A stretch of DNA of 6,868 nt from the NCBI GenBank assembly GCA_016186855.1, contig JACPKT010000071.1, forward strand, positions 1 through 6,868, written 5' to 3'. Positions 1 through 4,991 of this stretch are shown in pieces (position 1 is the first letter of the stretch; each line of letters starts with the position of its first letter). The DNA comes from Candidatus Iainarchaeum sp. (GTDB lineage Archaea > Iainarchaeota > Iainarchaeia > Iainarchaeales > GW2011-AR10). Both the position numbers and the translations under genes were made by a program. The notes under the pieces were generated by a model. It did not search any database, was not told the origin of the DNA, and saw only the letters and a program-made list of their open reading frames with translations.

Positions 1-1
1 C

Positions 2-76
2 CTTAATGAGCAGCAAATGGAGCATATCCAGAAAATGGCTGATGCAAATTATGAAAAAATTAAGGCGCTTTGTTGA
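2..76 (+). CDS. C-terminal end of an unidentified protein (5' partial)
   Basis: An open frame enters from the left edge and ends at TGA 74-76, giving 24 residues ending in MADANYEKIKALC. The segment is charged and looks helical. No family can be assigned from so little. Its position just upstream of a palindrome-rich promoter makes a small transcription regulator with a C-terminal dimerisation helix a tempting guess, but nothing in the 24 residues proves that. It points the same way as the next gene, which has its own promoter. A five-T run at 94-98 is a possible weak terminator. Confidence 0.5.
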   Translation, partial: LNEQQMEHIQKMADANYEKIKALC

Positions 77-118
77 ACCGTTAAATAATGCAGTTTTTAT
101 GGAAGCGAATGGCTAATT

Positions 119-132
119 ATCGCTCATACGAT
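119..132. promoter_or_regulatory. Putative upstream operator, ATCG-N6-CGAT palindrome
   Basis: The sequence ATCGCTCATACGAT has 4-base inverted ends (ATCG/CGAT) and matches the second box at 159-172 at 11 of 14 positions. Its centre lies 40 bases from the centre of that box, close to four helical turns. It ends just before the TATA-containing element, where the archaeal BRE would lie, so a dimeric protein bound here could affect TFB/TBP loading. The operator role is inferred from symmetry, repetition and position. Confidence 0.5.
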
Positions 133-146
133 ATGTATAAATACAT
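133..146 (+). promoter_or_regulatory. TATA box inside a symmetric element
   Basis: ATGTATAAATACAT contains the archaeal-type TATA box TATAAATA at 136-143. The six bases on each side (ATGTAT and ATACAT) are perfect reverse complements around a central AA. An archaeal start site about 25-28 bases downstream of the box centre would fall near 163-168, inside the second palindrome. This would be the promoter of the 51-residue protein gene at 207, giving a leader of roughly 40 bases. Confidence 0.6.
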
Positions 147-158
147 GATGGGTTAAAT

Positions 159-172
159 ATCGTATATACGAT
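159..172. promoter_or_regulatory. Putative operator over the start site, perfect 14-base palindrome
   Basis: ATCGTATATACGAT is identical to its own reverse complement over all 14 bases and repeats the box at 119-132 with three differences, all in the central six bases. The expected transcription start lies within it. A repressor bound here would block RNA polymerase, the usual arrangement for archaeal repressors. The binding protein is unknown. Confidence 0.55.
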
Positions 173-190
173 AACAGCATTTGCTGTTAT
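171..190 (+). promoter_or_regulatory. Leader hairpin just before the ribosome-binding site
   Basis: ATAACAGC (171-178) and GCTGTTAT (183-190) are exact reverse complements around a four-base ATTT loop, so an RNA starting near 165 could form an 8-pair stem. It ends two bases before the AAGGAGGG ribosome-binding site. It could tune translation or stabilise the 5' end, or act as a further DNA palindrome, because its left end overlaps the 159-172 palindrome by two bases. The structure is visible; the role is inferred. Confidence 0.45.
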
Positions 191-192
191 TT

Positions 193-200
193 AAGGAGGG
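193..200 (+). promoter_or_regulatory. Strong Shine-Dalgarno site
   Basis: AAGGAGGG sits six bases before the ATG at 207 and is strongly complementary to the 16S rRNA 3' end. It fixes the start of the small protein. It contrasts with several other genes here, which have a TATA box about 27-33 bases before the start codon and no such site. Confidence 0.75.
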
Positions 201-206
201 AGAATT

Positions 207-362
207 ATGGGTTATGGTTGCTGCTCTGGTGGCGGATTTGAAATGGACCGAAAGTACATATCCAAGGATGAAAAAATAGAAATGCTCAAGGAGTATAAAG
301 AAAGCCTTGAAAAAGAAATTGAAGGAGTCAAGGAAAGGATGAAAGAACTGGAAAAGGGTTGA
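207..362 (+). CDS. 51-residue Gly/Cys N-terminus plus coiled-coil protein
   Basis: The frame starts at ATG 207 behind a strong ribosome-binding site and ends at TGA 360-362. The N-terminus MGYGCCSGGGF is glycine-rich with an adjacent cysteine pair. From about residue 18 to 50 the protein is a charged amphipathic helix with regular leucine, isoleucine, valine and methionine spacing (KIEMLKEYKESLEKEIEG and onward), so a short coiled coil is likely. The plan resembles small archaeal proteins with a Gly/Cys head and a 'KEEKIE.LEEYK..LEKE' helix, some of which are labelled DUF5320-like; I recall this as a pattern and cannot confirm membership. Two cysteines could bind metal, possibly across a dimer, or form redox thiols. 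The elaborate promoter suggests tight control, and a hairpin with a T-run overlaps the stop. The reading frame is well supported; the function is unknown. Confidence 0.8.
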   Translation: MGYGCCSGGGFEMDRKYISKDEKIEMLKEYKESLEKEIEGVKERMKELEKG

Positions 363-381
363 ACCCTTTCCTATTTTTTTT
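353..381 (+). terminator. Hairpin plus T-run terminator overlapping the stop codon
   Basis: AAAGGGT (353-359) pairs with ACCCTTT (363-369), leaving the stop codon TGA as the three-base loop. Eight Ts follow at 374-381. Archaeal termination mainly needs the T-run, so the stem may be incidental or may protect the RNA 3' end. It would end the 207-362 transcript. Confidence 0.6.
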
Positions 382-430
382 AAAATCAAATGGCATGATT
401 GCTGTGCAAACTGTTTTTTTGCAACAAAAA

Positions 431-490
431 ATTCCAGGAATTCCCGTTCCGATTCCTGCTCCGTTTCCGGCACCAATTCCTGGCGGGTTG
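431..490. repeat. Degenerate 12-base tandem repeat in a convergent intergenic region
   Basis: Five consecutive 12-base blocks start at 431, 443, 455, 467 and 479. The last four follow roughly CC-N-G-N-N-CC-N-N-T-T/G on the plus strand. The outer parts also form an inverted repeat: CCAGGAATT at 434-442 and AATTCCTGG at 475-483. Read as protein the block gives Pro-rich (plus) or Gly-rich (minus) low complexity, but neither frame has a credible start. The rest of 363-615 holds an A/T hairpin (TTTTTTG 415-421 with CAAAAAA 425-431) and a 10-base palindrome TGGCTAGCCA at 573-582, and no gene I can support. The block may be the remnant of a repetitive gene end. Confidence 0.5.
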
Positions 491-615
491 CCTTCAATTG
501 GCGGCTCTAAAATAGTCAATCCAAGCAGGCAGTACTATTTGAAATTTTGGTTTTCTCATAAACACCCCTAAATGGCTAGCCAAGCAATGAATTAACCGTT
601 AAAAAGTTTTCAATA

Positions 616-2571
616 TTATCTCTGCAAAATTTCCTCTATTTCTGCTATTTGGCCCGAAATTTCGTCAATGGAATTGTCGATTGATTGTGTTTGTGTTATT
701 GCGGCCTGCTGGTCTTCAATTCTTGTTGCACCACCTGCAATGACTTGTTCTATTTCGTCGAGCTCTGAATTAATTTCATCCAAAGAACTTTTGATTGTTT
801 GCTTCAAGCGTTCTGCTTCTTCTGCGTTTTGAATTCTTGTTGGCTCCCGTGAAATGATTAAACCAATTTCGTCCAATTCGTCTGAAATGCCTGCAAGGAT
901 TGTTCTTATTTGGGCAACTGCTCTTTGGGCTGACGCTTCATCTGTTACCTGCACGGGCTCTTGTGCAATTAACTGTTCGAGTTCGTCAAGTTCGCTTGAA
1001 ACCTGTGAAAGGGACTGGTTTAAGGCGTTAAACAATTCTGTTTCAGAAACCTTGTTGCAGTTCTGCCCTGCAACATCAAGCTGGGTGCCAATGAATTCAA
1101 ACAGTTTTGGCTCGTTCCACCTTATTGTTGTCTCCAATCTGTTTTGGTTGCCTTTTTTTTCAATGCACACGATTCCATCCTTTAACAGTTCGAAAATCTC
1201 CTCAAAGTTTGAATAATTGTCGTTCAGGTAGTTGAAATGGACATTGAACGTGCCAATCATTGGAAGCTTTTGGCCTATGCCTGCACTCCCTACAGCGGAC
1301 TTGAATTCAAGCCCTTCCCGAACCAGCCGGTTGTCTTTTGAAATGCCTATTGGAGAAATTGTGAACACGCCCTCACTGTAAACTACTGTTTTATAATAAA
1401 CATTTCCGCCAATCCTCTGGTTTGATGGAAGAGAGCTCAAATCGTTGTGAATGACAAAAGACGGAGGGTCGCCCTCATTTCTTGAATCGACAACCCACTC
1501 GTTTCTTCCACCAAAATCAAGGCACACATCAAGGGGCTGCCAGAGCAAAAGCGATTCGCCGGAAAAAAACTCCTGACCGCCCTCAGTGAAAGAATTGTAC
1601 AACAAGTCAACAGAGCGCGCATTTGAAATTGATGAGGCGCTTGCCTGCAAAAGAACAGGCGTTGCCATTGAAAAAGAAACCTGCAACTCTCTTTTTGTTC
1701 CCTGCGGTTGTGCTGCAACTTTCAAAACAATGCCCCGCGTGTCACGGTCCAAATTCAATTGTTTGTGGCCTGTCAATTTTAAAACGTCAAGACTAAAAGA
1801 GCCTTCCCCAAAATTTGCAGAACTTAAAGAAAACTCATTTCCAACTTGAACTGCATCGCCAATACTATTGTATCCGAGCCCGTAAGAATCCCTTTGCACT
1901 CCGGTGTCAGTTTGGCCAATGTCGCCGTTAAAATTCAGGTAATAAAAAGCATTGTTTGCAAACCCTTCTATTTCCAACTGCTCGAATTCAACCGTGAGCT
2001 GCTCGCTTTCCTGCACTGGAATTGTAACAGTAACCATATACTTTCCGGGTGTTAAAATTTCTGTTGCGCCAAAGACAAATTTTTGGGTGTCAGAAAACCA
2101 TTCCCCGATTTCGCCGTCCTTGTAAAAAGAAGGCGTGTCCAAAAAATTCACATTGGTGTAATAATCGTGGAAATCACTTCTGAAATCATCAGAAAACTTT
2201 ACGCGCATCAAGTGCGCTTCAAATTCAAAAGCATTTGAAGTTTGCTGGGCACGATTTTCAATAAAACTGTTGATTTTTTTGAGCAAACAAATCGAAAACT
2301 GTGTTTCATCCAAAACTTTTTCATCACAGAATGCTTCGTCAATTTCACCCCATTTCCACGAAAAGCCAACTTGTGGAACTGCATTTTCACCGCTCTCGCA
2401 CTCTGTTTCATCAACTTCAAAAACAGCGCGGTCATCCGAAGAAATTTCGCCAACAGGTGCAGGCACGATGTTCACGGCCTCGCCGCGCTCCAAACTTCCC
2501 GGCGGGGCAGCACAGCCAAACAAAAAAATAAGCGATGCAAAAAGAAAAACCAAAAGCTTTTGCGAAAACAT
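616..2571 (-). CDS. Large predicted lipoprotein with C-terminal 38-residue coiled-coil repeats
   Basis: The frame is open further upstream to 2664, but I place the start at ATG 2571-2569. From there the protein begins MFSQKLLVFLFASLIFLFGC, a lipoprotein signal with a hydrophobic stretch at residues 5-19 and a lipobox-like LFGC, making Cys20 the likely lipidated residue. A TATA-like box lies about 29 bases before this ATG. The mature protein would be about 632 residues on the outer face of the membrane. Residues 21-510 are mixed and probably beta-rich, with stretches such as GKYMVTVTIPV and six further cysteines; I recognise no family. Residues 510-651 hold four helical repeats of exactly 38 residues. 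A five-T run on the minus strand (605-601) lies just past the stop. The gene is divergent from another exported coiled-coil protein gene with a similar overall plan. A cell-surface structural or binding role is inferred only. Confidence 0.8.
   Translation of the reverse strand: MFSQKLLVFLFASLIFLFGCAAPPGSLERGEAVNIVPAPVGEISSDDRAVFEVDETECESGENAVPQVGFSWKWGEIDEAFCDEKVLDETQFSICLLKKINSFIENRAQQTSNAFEFEAHLMRVKFSDDFRSDFHDYYTNVNFLDTPSFYKDGEIGEWFSDTQKFVFGATEILTPGKYMVTVTIPVQESEQLTVEFEQLEIEGFANNAFYYLNFNGDIGQTDTGVQRDSYGLGYNSIGDAVQVGNEFSLSSANFGEGSFSLDVLKLTGHKQLNLDRDTRGIVLKVAAQPQGTKRELQVSFSMATPVLLQASASSISNARSVDLLYNSFTEGGQEFFSGESLLLWQPLDVCLDFGGRNEWVVDSRNEGDPPSFVIHNDLSSLPSNQRIGGNVYYKTVVYSEGVFTISPIGISKDNRLVREGLEFKSAVGSAGIGQKLPMIGTFNVHFNYLNDNYSNFEEIFELLKDGIVCIEKKGNQNRLETTIRWNEPKLFEFIGTQLDVAGQNCNKVSETELFNALNQSLSQVSSELDELEQLIAQEPVQVTDEASAQRAVAQIRTILAGISDELDEIGLIISREPTRIQNAEEAERLKQTIKSSLDEINSELDEIEQVIAGGATRIEDQQAAITQTQSIDNSIDEISGQIAEIEEILQR
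619..1044 (-). repeat. Four-unit 38-residue coiled-coil repeat within the lipoprotein gene
   Basis: Within the leftward lipoprotein the cores SELDELEQLI, DELDEIGLII, SELDEIEQVI and GQIAEIEEIL begin at residues 526, 564, 602 and 640, a constant period of 38. In the first three units the core is followed by a loop (QEPVQV, REPTRI, GGATRI) and then by another helix. The last unit is truncated after its core and ends the protein. The pattern suggests stacked helical hairpins or a segmented coiled coil. The units differ clearly at residue level, so duplication is not recent. Confidence 0.8.
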
Positions 2572-2597
2572 AATTATTAACATAATACAAATGGTTG

Positions 2598-2603
2598 TAT
2601 AAA
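2598..2603 (-). promoter_or_regulatory. TATA-like box for the lipoprotein gene
   Basis: On the minus strand the bases read TTTATA within a longer T/A stretch. The centre is about 29 bases upstream of the ATG at 2571, the spacing expected for a leaderless archaeal transcript. No Shine-Dalgarno site precedes that ATG, which agrees. Confidence 0.5.
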
Positions 2604-2644
2604 AATATTTTCCCAAAAACGTATACATAAAATTGACAGACAGG

Positions 2645-2652
2645 TTTAAATA
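2645..2652 (+). promoter_or_regulatory. TATA box for the rightward exported protein gene
   Basis: TTTAAATA matches the archaeal TATA consensus well. Transcription would start near 2674-2677, just before the possible starts TTG 2678 and GTG 2681 and about 17 bases before ATG 2693. It lies about 45 bases from the divergent gene's box, so the two promoters could compete or share a regulator. Confidence 0.6.
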
Positions 2653-2692
2653 GTAGTTTTGCAAATTGTCATATTAATTGGTGCAAAATTTT

Positions 2693-3676
2693 ATGGACAG
2701 AAACAAAAACACTTTTTTCATTCTGTTATCGGTTTTGCTTGTAATTTCCGGCGGACTGCTCGCATTAATGTTTTTGCCAAAAGAGGCAGCTGCACAGGAA
2801 ACACAGTATCCACAATGTGCTGCAACCAATTTGGTGTCAGACATTGGGGGCGACAAGAAAAGGGTGGTCATTTCAGGTTTTGAGCCAAATCAGCAGTTTT
2901 TCTGCCGGAGCGGCGATAGCGCATGTGCTGCAGTAAACTCTTTTTGTGAAAAAATACAAGTGAACTGTAATCTGCCCGGCGACGAAAGCTGGAGTGATAC
3001 AGGCACAGGCACTTTGTGCAGCAGTGCTGAGCCAGGAGGTTATAGATGCCAGCTTAGTGCTGTGTGTGTAACCACAAGGCAGGTTAGGATTAGAGCCATG
3101 GATGATGTTACAAACAAAGTGATCCCCAATGCACGTGTTGCATTCCAAGAACTGGAAGTCGCAGATGCGCCTGGCACTAGAAGAACTGTTGTCAGCACTG
3201 CCACGGGTTCGGATGGATGGACACCCTACCAGCCGCTTAAGATTGGAAAAACACACTACGTTGTCATAAGGAAAGAAGGCTATGAAAATATTGTCACATC
3301 AATTGGAGTTTTGGAAGCAGAAAACCTTGGCCCAAAAGATTACAGGCCATTCAGGTTAACCCCAATTCCTGAAGAATCGTCCACCGAGCTTGTTGAAATC
3401 CTTGAAAAAGTGAATTCGGTTAAAAACAGTTTGAGCACTGTGAAAAGGACCGCGGCAGCGCTTGTGAGTTTTTACAATTCTTCTGGAAACGCGGCAAAAG
3501 CAGACCAGTTTGAAGAAGTGGAAACAGCTGCAGAGAGCTCAATAGTAGAAGCCAACGAAATAATTGCATTGATTAGAGACAATTTAACAGATTTTGAAGG
3601 GGTTAAAGAAGAACTTTCCAGCCAAATTGGCGAATTCAGGGAAAGCATTGACCAAATAAGTGCGGCAATGCGATAA
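2693..3676 (+). CDS. Exported protein: Cys-rich region, beta-sandwich, coiled coil
   Basis: I use ATG 2693 (327 residues), nine bases after GGTG at 2680-2683, a plausible archaeal ribosome-binding site. GTG 2681 or TTG 2678 in the same frame would suit a leaderless message and add four or five residues. Residues 8-28 are a hydrophobic signal or anchor followed by EAAAQ, a plausible signal-peptidase site. All eight cysteines lie between residues 42 and 125 (42, 71, 78, 85, 92, 109, 119, 125), enough for four disulphides outside the cell. Residues 128-225 look like a carboxypeptidase-regulatory or PEGA-type beta-sandwich, with VRIRAMDDVTNKVIPNARV, a central GSDGW turn and YVVIRKEGYENI. Residues 230-327 are a charged helical, probably coiled-coil segment. 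It may be a surface or envelope protein; no specific function is recognised. A partnership with the divergent lipoprotein is possible. Confidence 0.8.
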   Translation: MDRNKNTFFILLSVLLVISGGLLALMFLPKEAAAQETQYPQCAATNLVSDIGGDKKRVVISGFEPNQQFFCRSGDSACAAVNSFCEKIQVNCNLPGDESWSDTGTGTLCSSAEPGGYRCQLSAVCVTTRQVRIRAMDDVTNKVIPNARVAFQELEVADAPGTRRTVVSTATGSDGWTPYQPLKIGKTHYVVIRKEGYENIVTSIGVLEAENLGPKDYRPFRLTPIPEESSTELVEILEKVNSVKNSLSTVKRTAAALVSFYNSSGNAAKADQFEEVETAAESSIVEANEIIALIRDNLTDFEGVKEELSSQIGEFRESIDQISAAMR

Positions 3677-3711
3677 AATTAATCTAATTTAAGGCCAATA
3701 AAGGCCAAAAG

Positions 3712-3717
3712 TTTAAA
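3712..3717 (+). promoter_or_regulatory. TATA-like box for the Nudix-acylphosphatase operon
   Basis: TTTAAA is centred about 28 bases before ATG 3743, the spacing of a leaderless archaeal message. Just upstream is a short direct repeat, AAGGCCAA at 3691-3698 and 3701-3708, ten bases apart. It could be a regulator site or chance. Confidence 0.5.
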
Positions 3718-3742
3718 CCCTTTTTCTGCAAATATTTATTTG

Positions 3743-4168
3743 ATGAAAACCAAGTACGGCGTTACGGGAATCGTTTTTGACAAAATTGACTCAAAACACT
3801 ATTTTTTGCTCTTGCACCGCAAACTGAACTGGAGCGGCTGGGAATTCGTGAAAGGCGGAGTAGAGCCAGGAGAAGAGCCAAAAGATGCAGTGCTTCGGGA
3901 AGTGGAAGAAGAAACTGGTCTGCAGGATGCCGAAATAGTGAAAAAAGTGGCTGGCCCGCTTCAATGGCTTGCAGCCGGCACAAAATACATTTACAGCGTT
4001 TTTCTGGTAAAAGCGGACAAAAATGAGCCGGTTGCACTTGCAGCCGACATAGTAGAGCACGATGGCTTTGAATGGGTGGAAGAAGAAAAAATCGAGGGCA
4101 TGCTAACACACGAGGACAACAAAATTATTTTCAAAAAAGCATTAAGGTGGCTGAAAAAAAATGCGTAA
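3743..4168 (+). CDS. Nudix hydrolase, Ap4A-hydrolase-like
   Basis: The 141-residue protein has a perfect Nudix box at residues 38-60: G38, five residues, E44, seven residues, then REVEEETGL. The paired glutamates E56 and E57 sit in the metal-binding helix that binds Mg2+ for cleavage of a nucleoside diphosphate linked to another group. Flanking features (YGVTGIVF at the start, WEFVKGGVEPGE before the box, length near 140) fit the bis(5'-nucleosyl)-tetraphosphatase branch, whose members split Ap4A and similar alarmones, but the substrate cannot be read from the motif alone. The start is ATG 3743, about 28 bases after a TATA-like box; a TTG directly before it is in frame but less likely. The gene overlaps the acylphosphatase gene by 8 bases, so translation is probably coupled. 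The protein should be cytoplasmic. Confidence 0.9.
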   Translation: MKTKYGVTGIVFDKIDSKHYFLLLHRKLNWSGWEFVKGGVEPGEEPKDAVLREVEEETGLQDAEIVKKVAGPLQWLAAGTKYIYSVFLVKADKNEPVALAADIVEHDGFEWVEEEKIEGMLTHEDNKIIFKKALRWLKKNA

Positions 4169-4460
4169 TGCAAAAAAAATTCCCAATGACAAAACGCTTT
4201 ACATTGTAGTTGAAGGCCGGGTGCAGGGCGTTTTTTTCAGGAAATTTGTAAAAGAAAGCGCGCGGCTGCTTGGAGTGAAAGGCTTTGTGAGAAACCTTGA
4301 AGATGGCAGGGTTGAAGCAGTGTGCAGCGCAGAAAAAGAAATTCTTCAAAAATTGCTTGAAAAAATAAAAACCGGGCCGCCATTTTCACGGGTGGAAAAT
4401 GTTTCGGTGAAAGAAATTTTTCCAAAAGAAAAATTTGGGCTGTTTGAAATCCAGGGTTAA
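4161..4460 (+). CDS. acyP: Acylphosphatase
   Basis: The 99-residue protein carries both acylphosphatase signatures: GRVQGVFFRKF at residues 19-29, with the phosphate-binding catalytic Arg27, and GFVRNLEDGRVE at 41-52, with the water-orienting Asn45. The enzyme hydrolyses the carboxyl-phosphate bond of acyl phosphates such as carbamoyl phosphate or 1,3-bisphosphoglycerate. Members are usually about 90-100 residues and fold as a small cytoplasmic alpha/beta sandwich. The start ATG lies inside the end of the Nudix gene (ATGCGTAA overlap), with AAGGTGG at 4144-4150 as ribosome-binding site. The first ten or so residues precede the core domain. The stop TAA overlaps the stop of the facing gene. 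Confidence 0.93.
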   Translation: MRNAKKIPNDKTLYIVVEGRVQGVFFRKFVKESARLLGVKGFVRNLEDGRVEAVCSAEKEILQKLLEKIKTGPPFSRVENVSVKEIFPKEKFGLFEIQG

Positions 4461-4909
4461 GAAATTTTTTTCACTGCAAGAACTGCCTGTTTTGAAAAAG
4501 CTTTGCCATTTATTTCGGTTCTGATGTTTAAAACATAGTTTCCGGGCAAAGCGTTTTGCACGGGGTTGATTAAAAATTCTAGTTCCCTAAAATCGTCCAG
4601 TATATCGATTTTTTGAAGCAGCGGAGAAACCTGTATTGACCGTTTGTCCTCTGCAAAAACCTCTACTACCACTTCGCGCGCTGTTTTGCCCGTGGTGTTT
4701 GCGATGGTTACGTTTAAAACCGACTGCTCGCTGACCGTAATCGGGTTTTTGCTGAAAGAAAAAGAAACCGCATCCCTGTTCAAAAAAATTGAGAAGAGAA
4801 CTGCAAAAAGCACAATTGCAACAATTATTGCCAGTGCAAGCGACAGCTTGCTTGAAGGGTCGAAAACCTGCTTTGGGTCAAAATCAATTCCTTTTTTGTA
4901 AATGCCCAT
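4457..4909 (-). CDS. Membrane-anchored extracytoplasmic beta-sandwich protein
   Basis: The 150-residue frame starts at ATG 4909. A short positively charged and polar N-terminus (about 20 residues) is followed by one transmembrane helix at residues 22-43, then about 105 residues with beta-strand periodicity. Stretches such as SEQSVLNVTIANTTGKTARE and PGNYVLNIRT resemble CARDB or NEW3-like Ig-fold domains found in archaeal surface proteins. The likely topology is N-terminus inside and beta domain outside, with a possible N-glycosylation sequon at NTT (residues 71-73). There are no cysteines. The gene has its own TATA-like box and meets the acylphosphatase gene tail to tail with a 4-base overlap. 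The specific function is unknown; it may bind or support other envelope proteins. Confidence 0.8.
   Translation of the reverse strand: MGIYKKGIDFDPKQVFDPSSKLSLALAIIVAIVLFAVLFSIFLNRDAVSFSFSKNPITVSEQSVLNVTIANTTGKTAREVVVEVFAEDKRSIQVSPLLQKIDILDDFRELEFLINPVQNALPGNYVLNIRTEINGKAFSKQAVLAVKKIS
4465..4471 (+). terminator. T-run after the acylphosphatase gene
   Basis: Seven consecutive Ts begin five bases after the acylphosphatase stop, enough for factor-independent archaeal termination. The run lies inside the 3' end of the convergent gene, so it serves as terminator on one strand and lysine/phenylalanine-type codons on the other. Confidence 0.45.
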
Positions 4910-4938
4910 AATTGTCCAATAATAAAAAGCGGTTTTTG

Positions 4939-4947
4939 TTTAAAAAA
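4939..4947 (-). promoter_or_regulatory. TATA-like element upstream of the beta-sandwich protein gene
   Basis: On the minus strand the bases read TTTTTTAAA, about 33 bases before ATG 4909. The six-T run may also end transcription of the upstream DUF357 gene. Nothing else is evident in the 82-base gap at 4910-4991. Confidence 0.4.
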
Positions 4948-4991
4948 TAATTGTTTTAGTGAAGTGCATGGGTTCAAACTGACGCAAAAGT

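Noticed and set aside
153..497. Minus-strand frame of 114 residues opposite the small protein gene
   Set aside because: It is antisense to a gene with a clear promoter, ribosome-binding site and terminator, and shows no domain.
328..519. Minus-strand frame with a Gly-rich GIGAGNGAGIGTG stretch
   Set aside because: Only a TTG start, a stop shortly upstream, and it overlaps the end of the 51-residue gene; the composition is explained by the 12-base DNA repeat.
359..571. Plus-strand frame with a Pro-rich IPGIPVPIPAPFPAPIPGG stretch
   Set aside because: It begins at a TTG inside the terminator hairpin with no ribosome-binding site, and the proline pattern again reflects the DNA repeat.
573..582. 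Palindrome TGGCTAGCCA
   Set aside because: A single 10-base palindrome far from any promoter; too little to call a site.
76..603. Repeated 10-mer AACCGTTAAA at 76-85 and 594-603
   Set aside because: A shared 10-mer is expected by chance in an AT-rich window of this size, and it does not bound a recognisable element.
2572..2664. N-terminal extension of the lipoprotein to 2664
   Set aside because: It would bury the lipoprotein signal, and the likely promoter lies inside this stretch.
4960..4982. GGGTTCAAAC resembling a tRNA T-loop
   Set aside because: The flanking bases do not pair as a T-stem and no acceptor, D or anticodon arm is visible.
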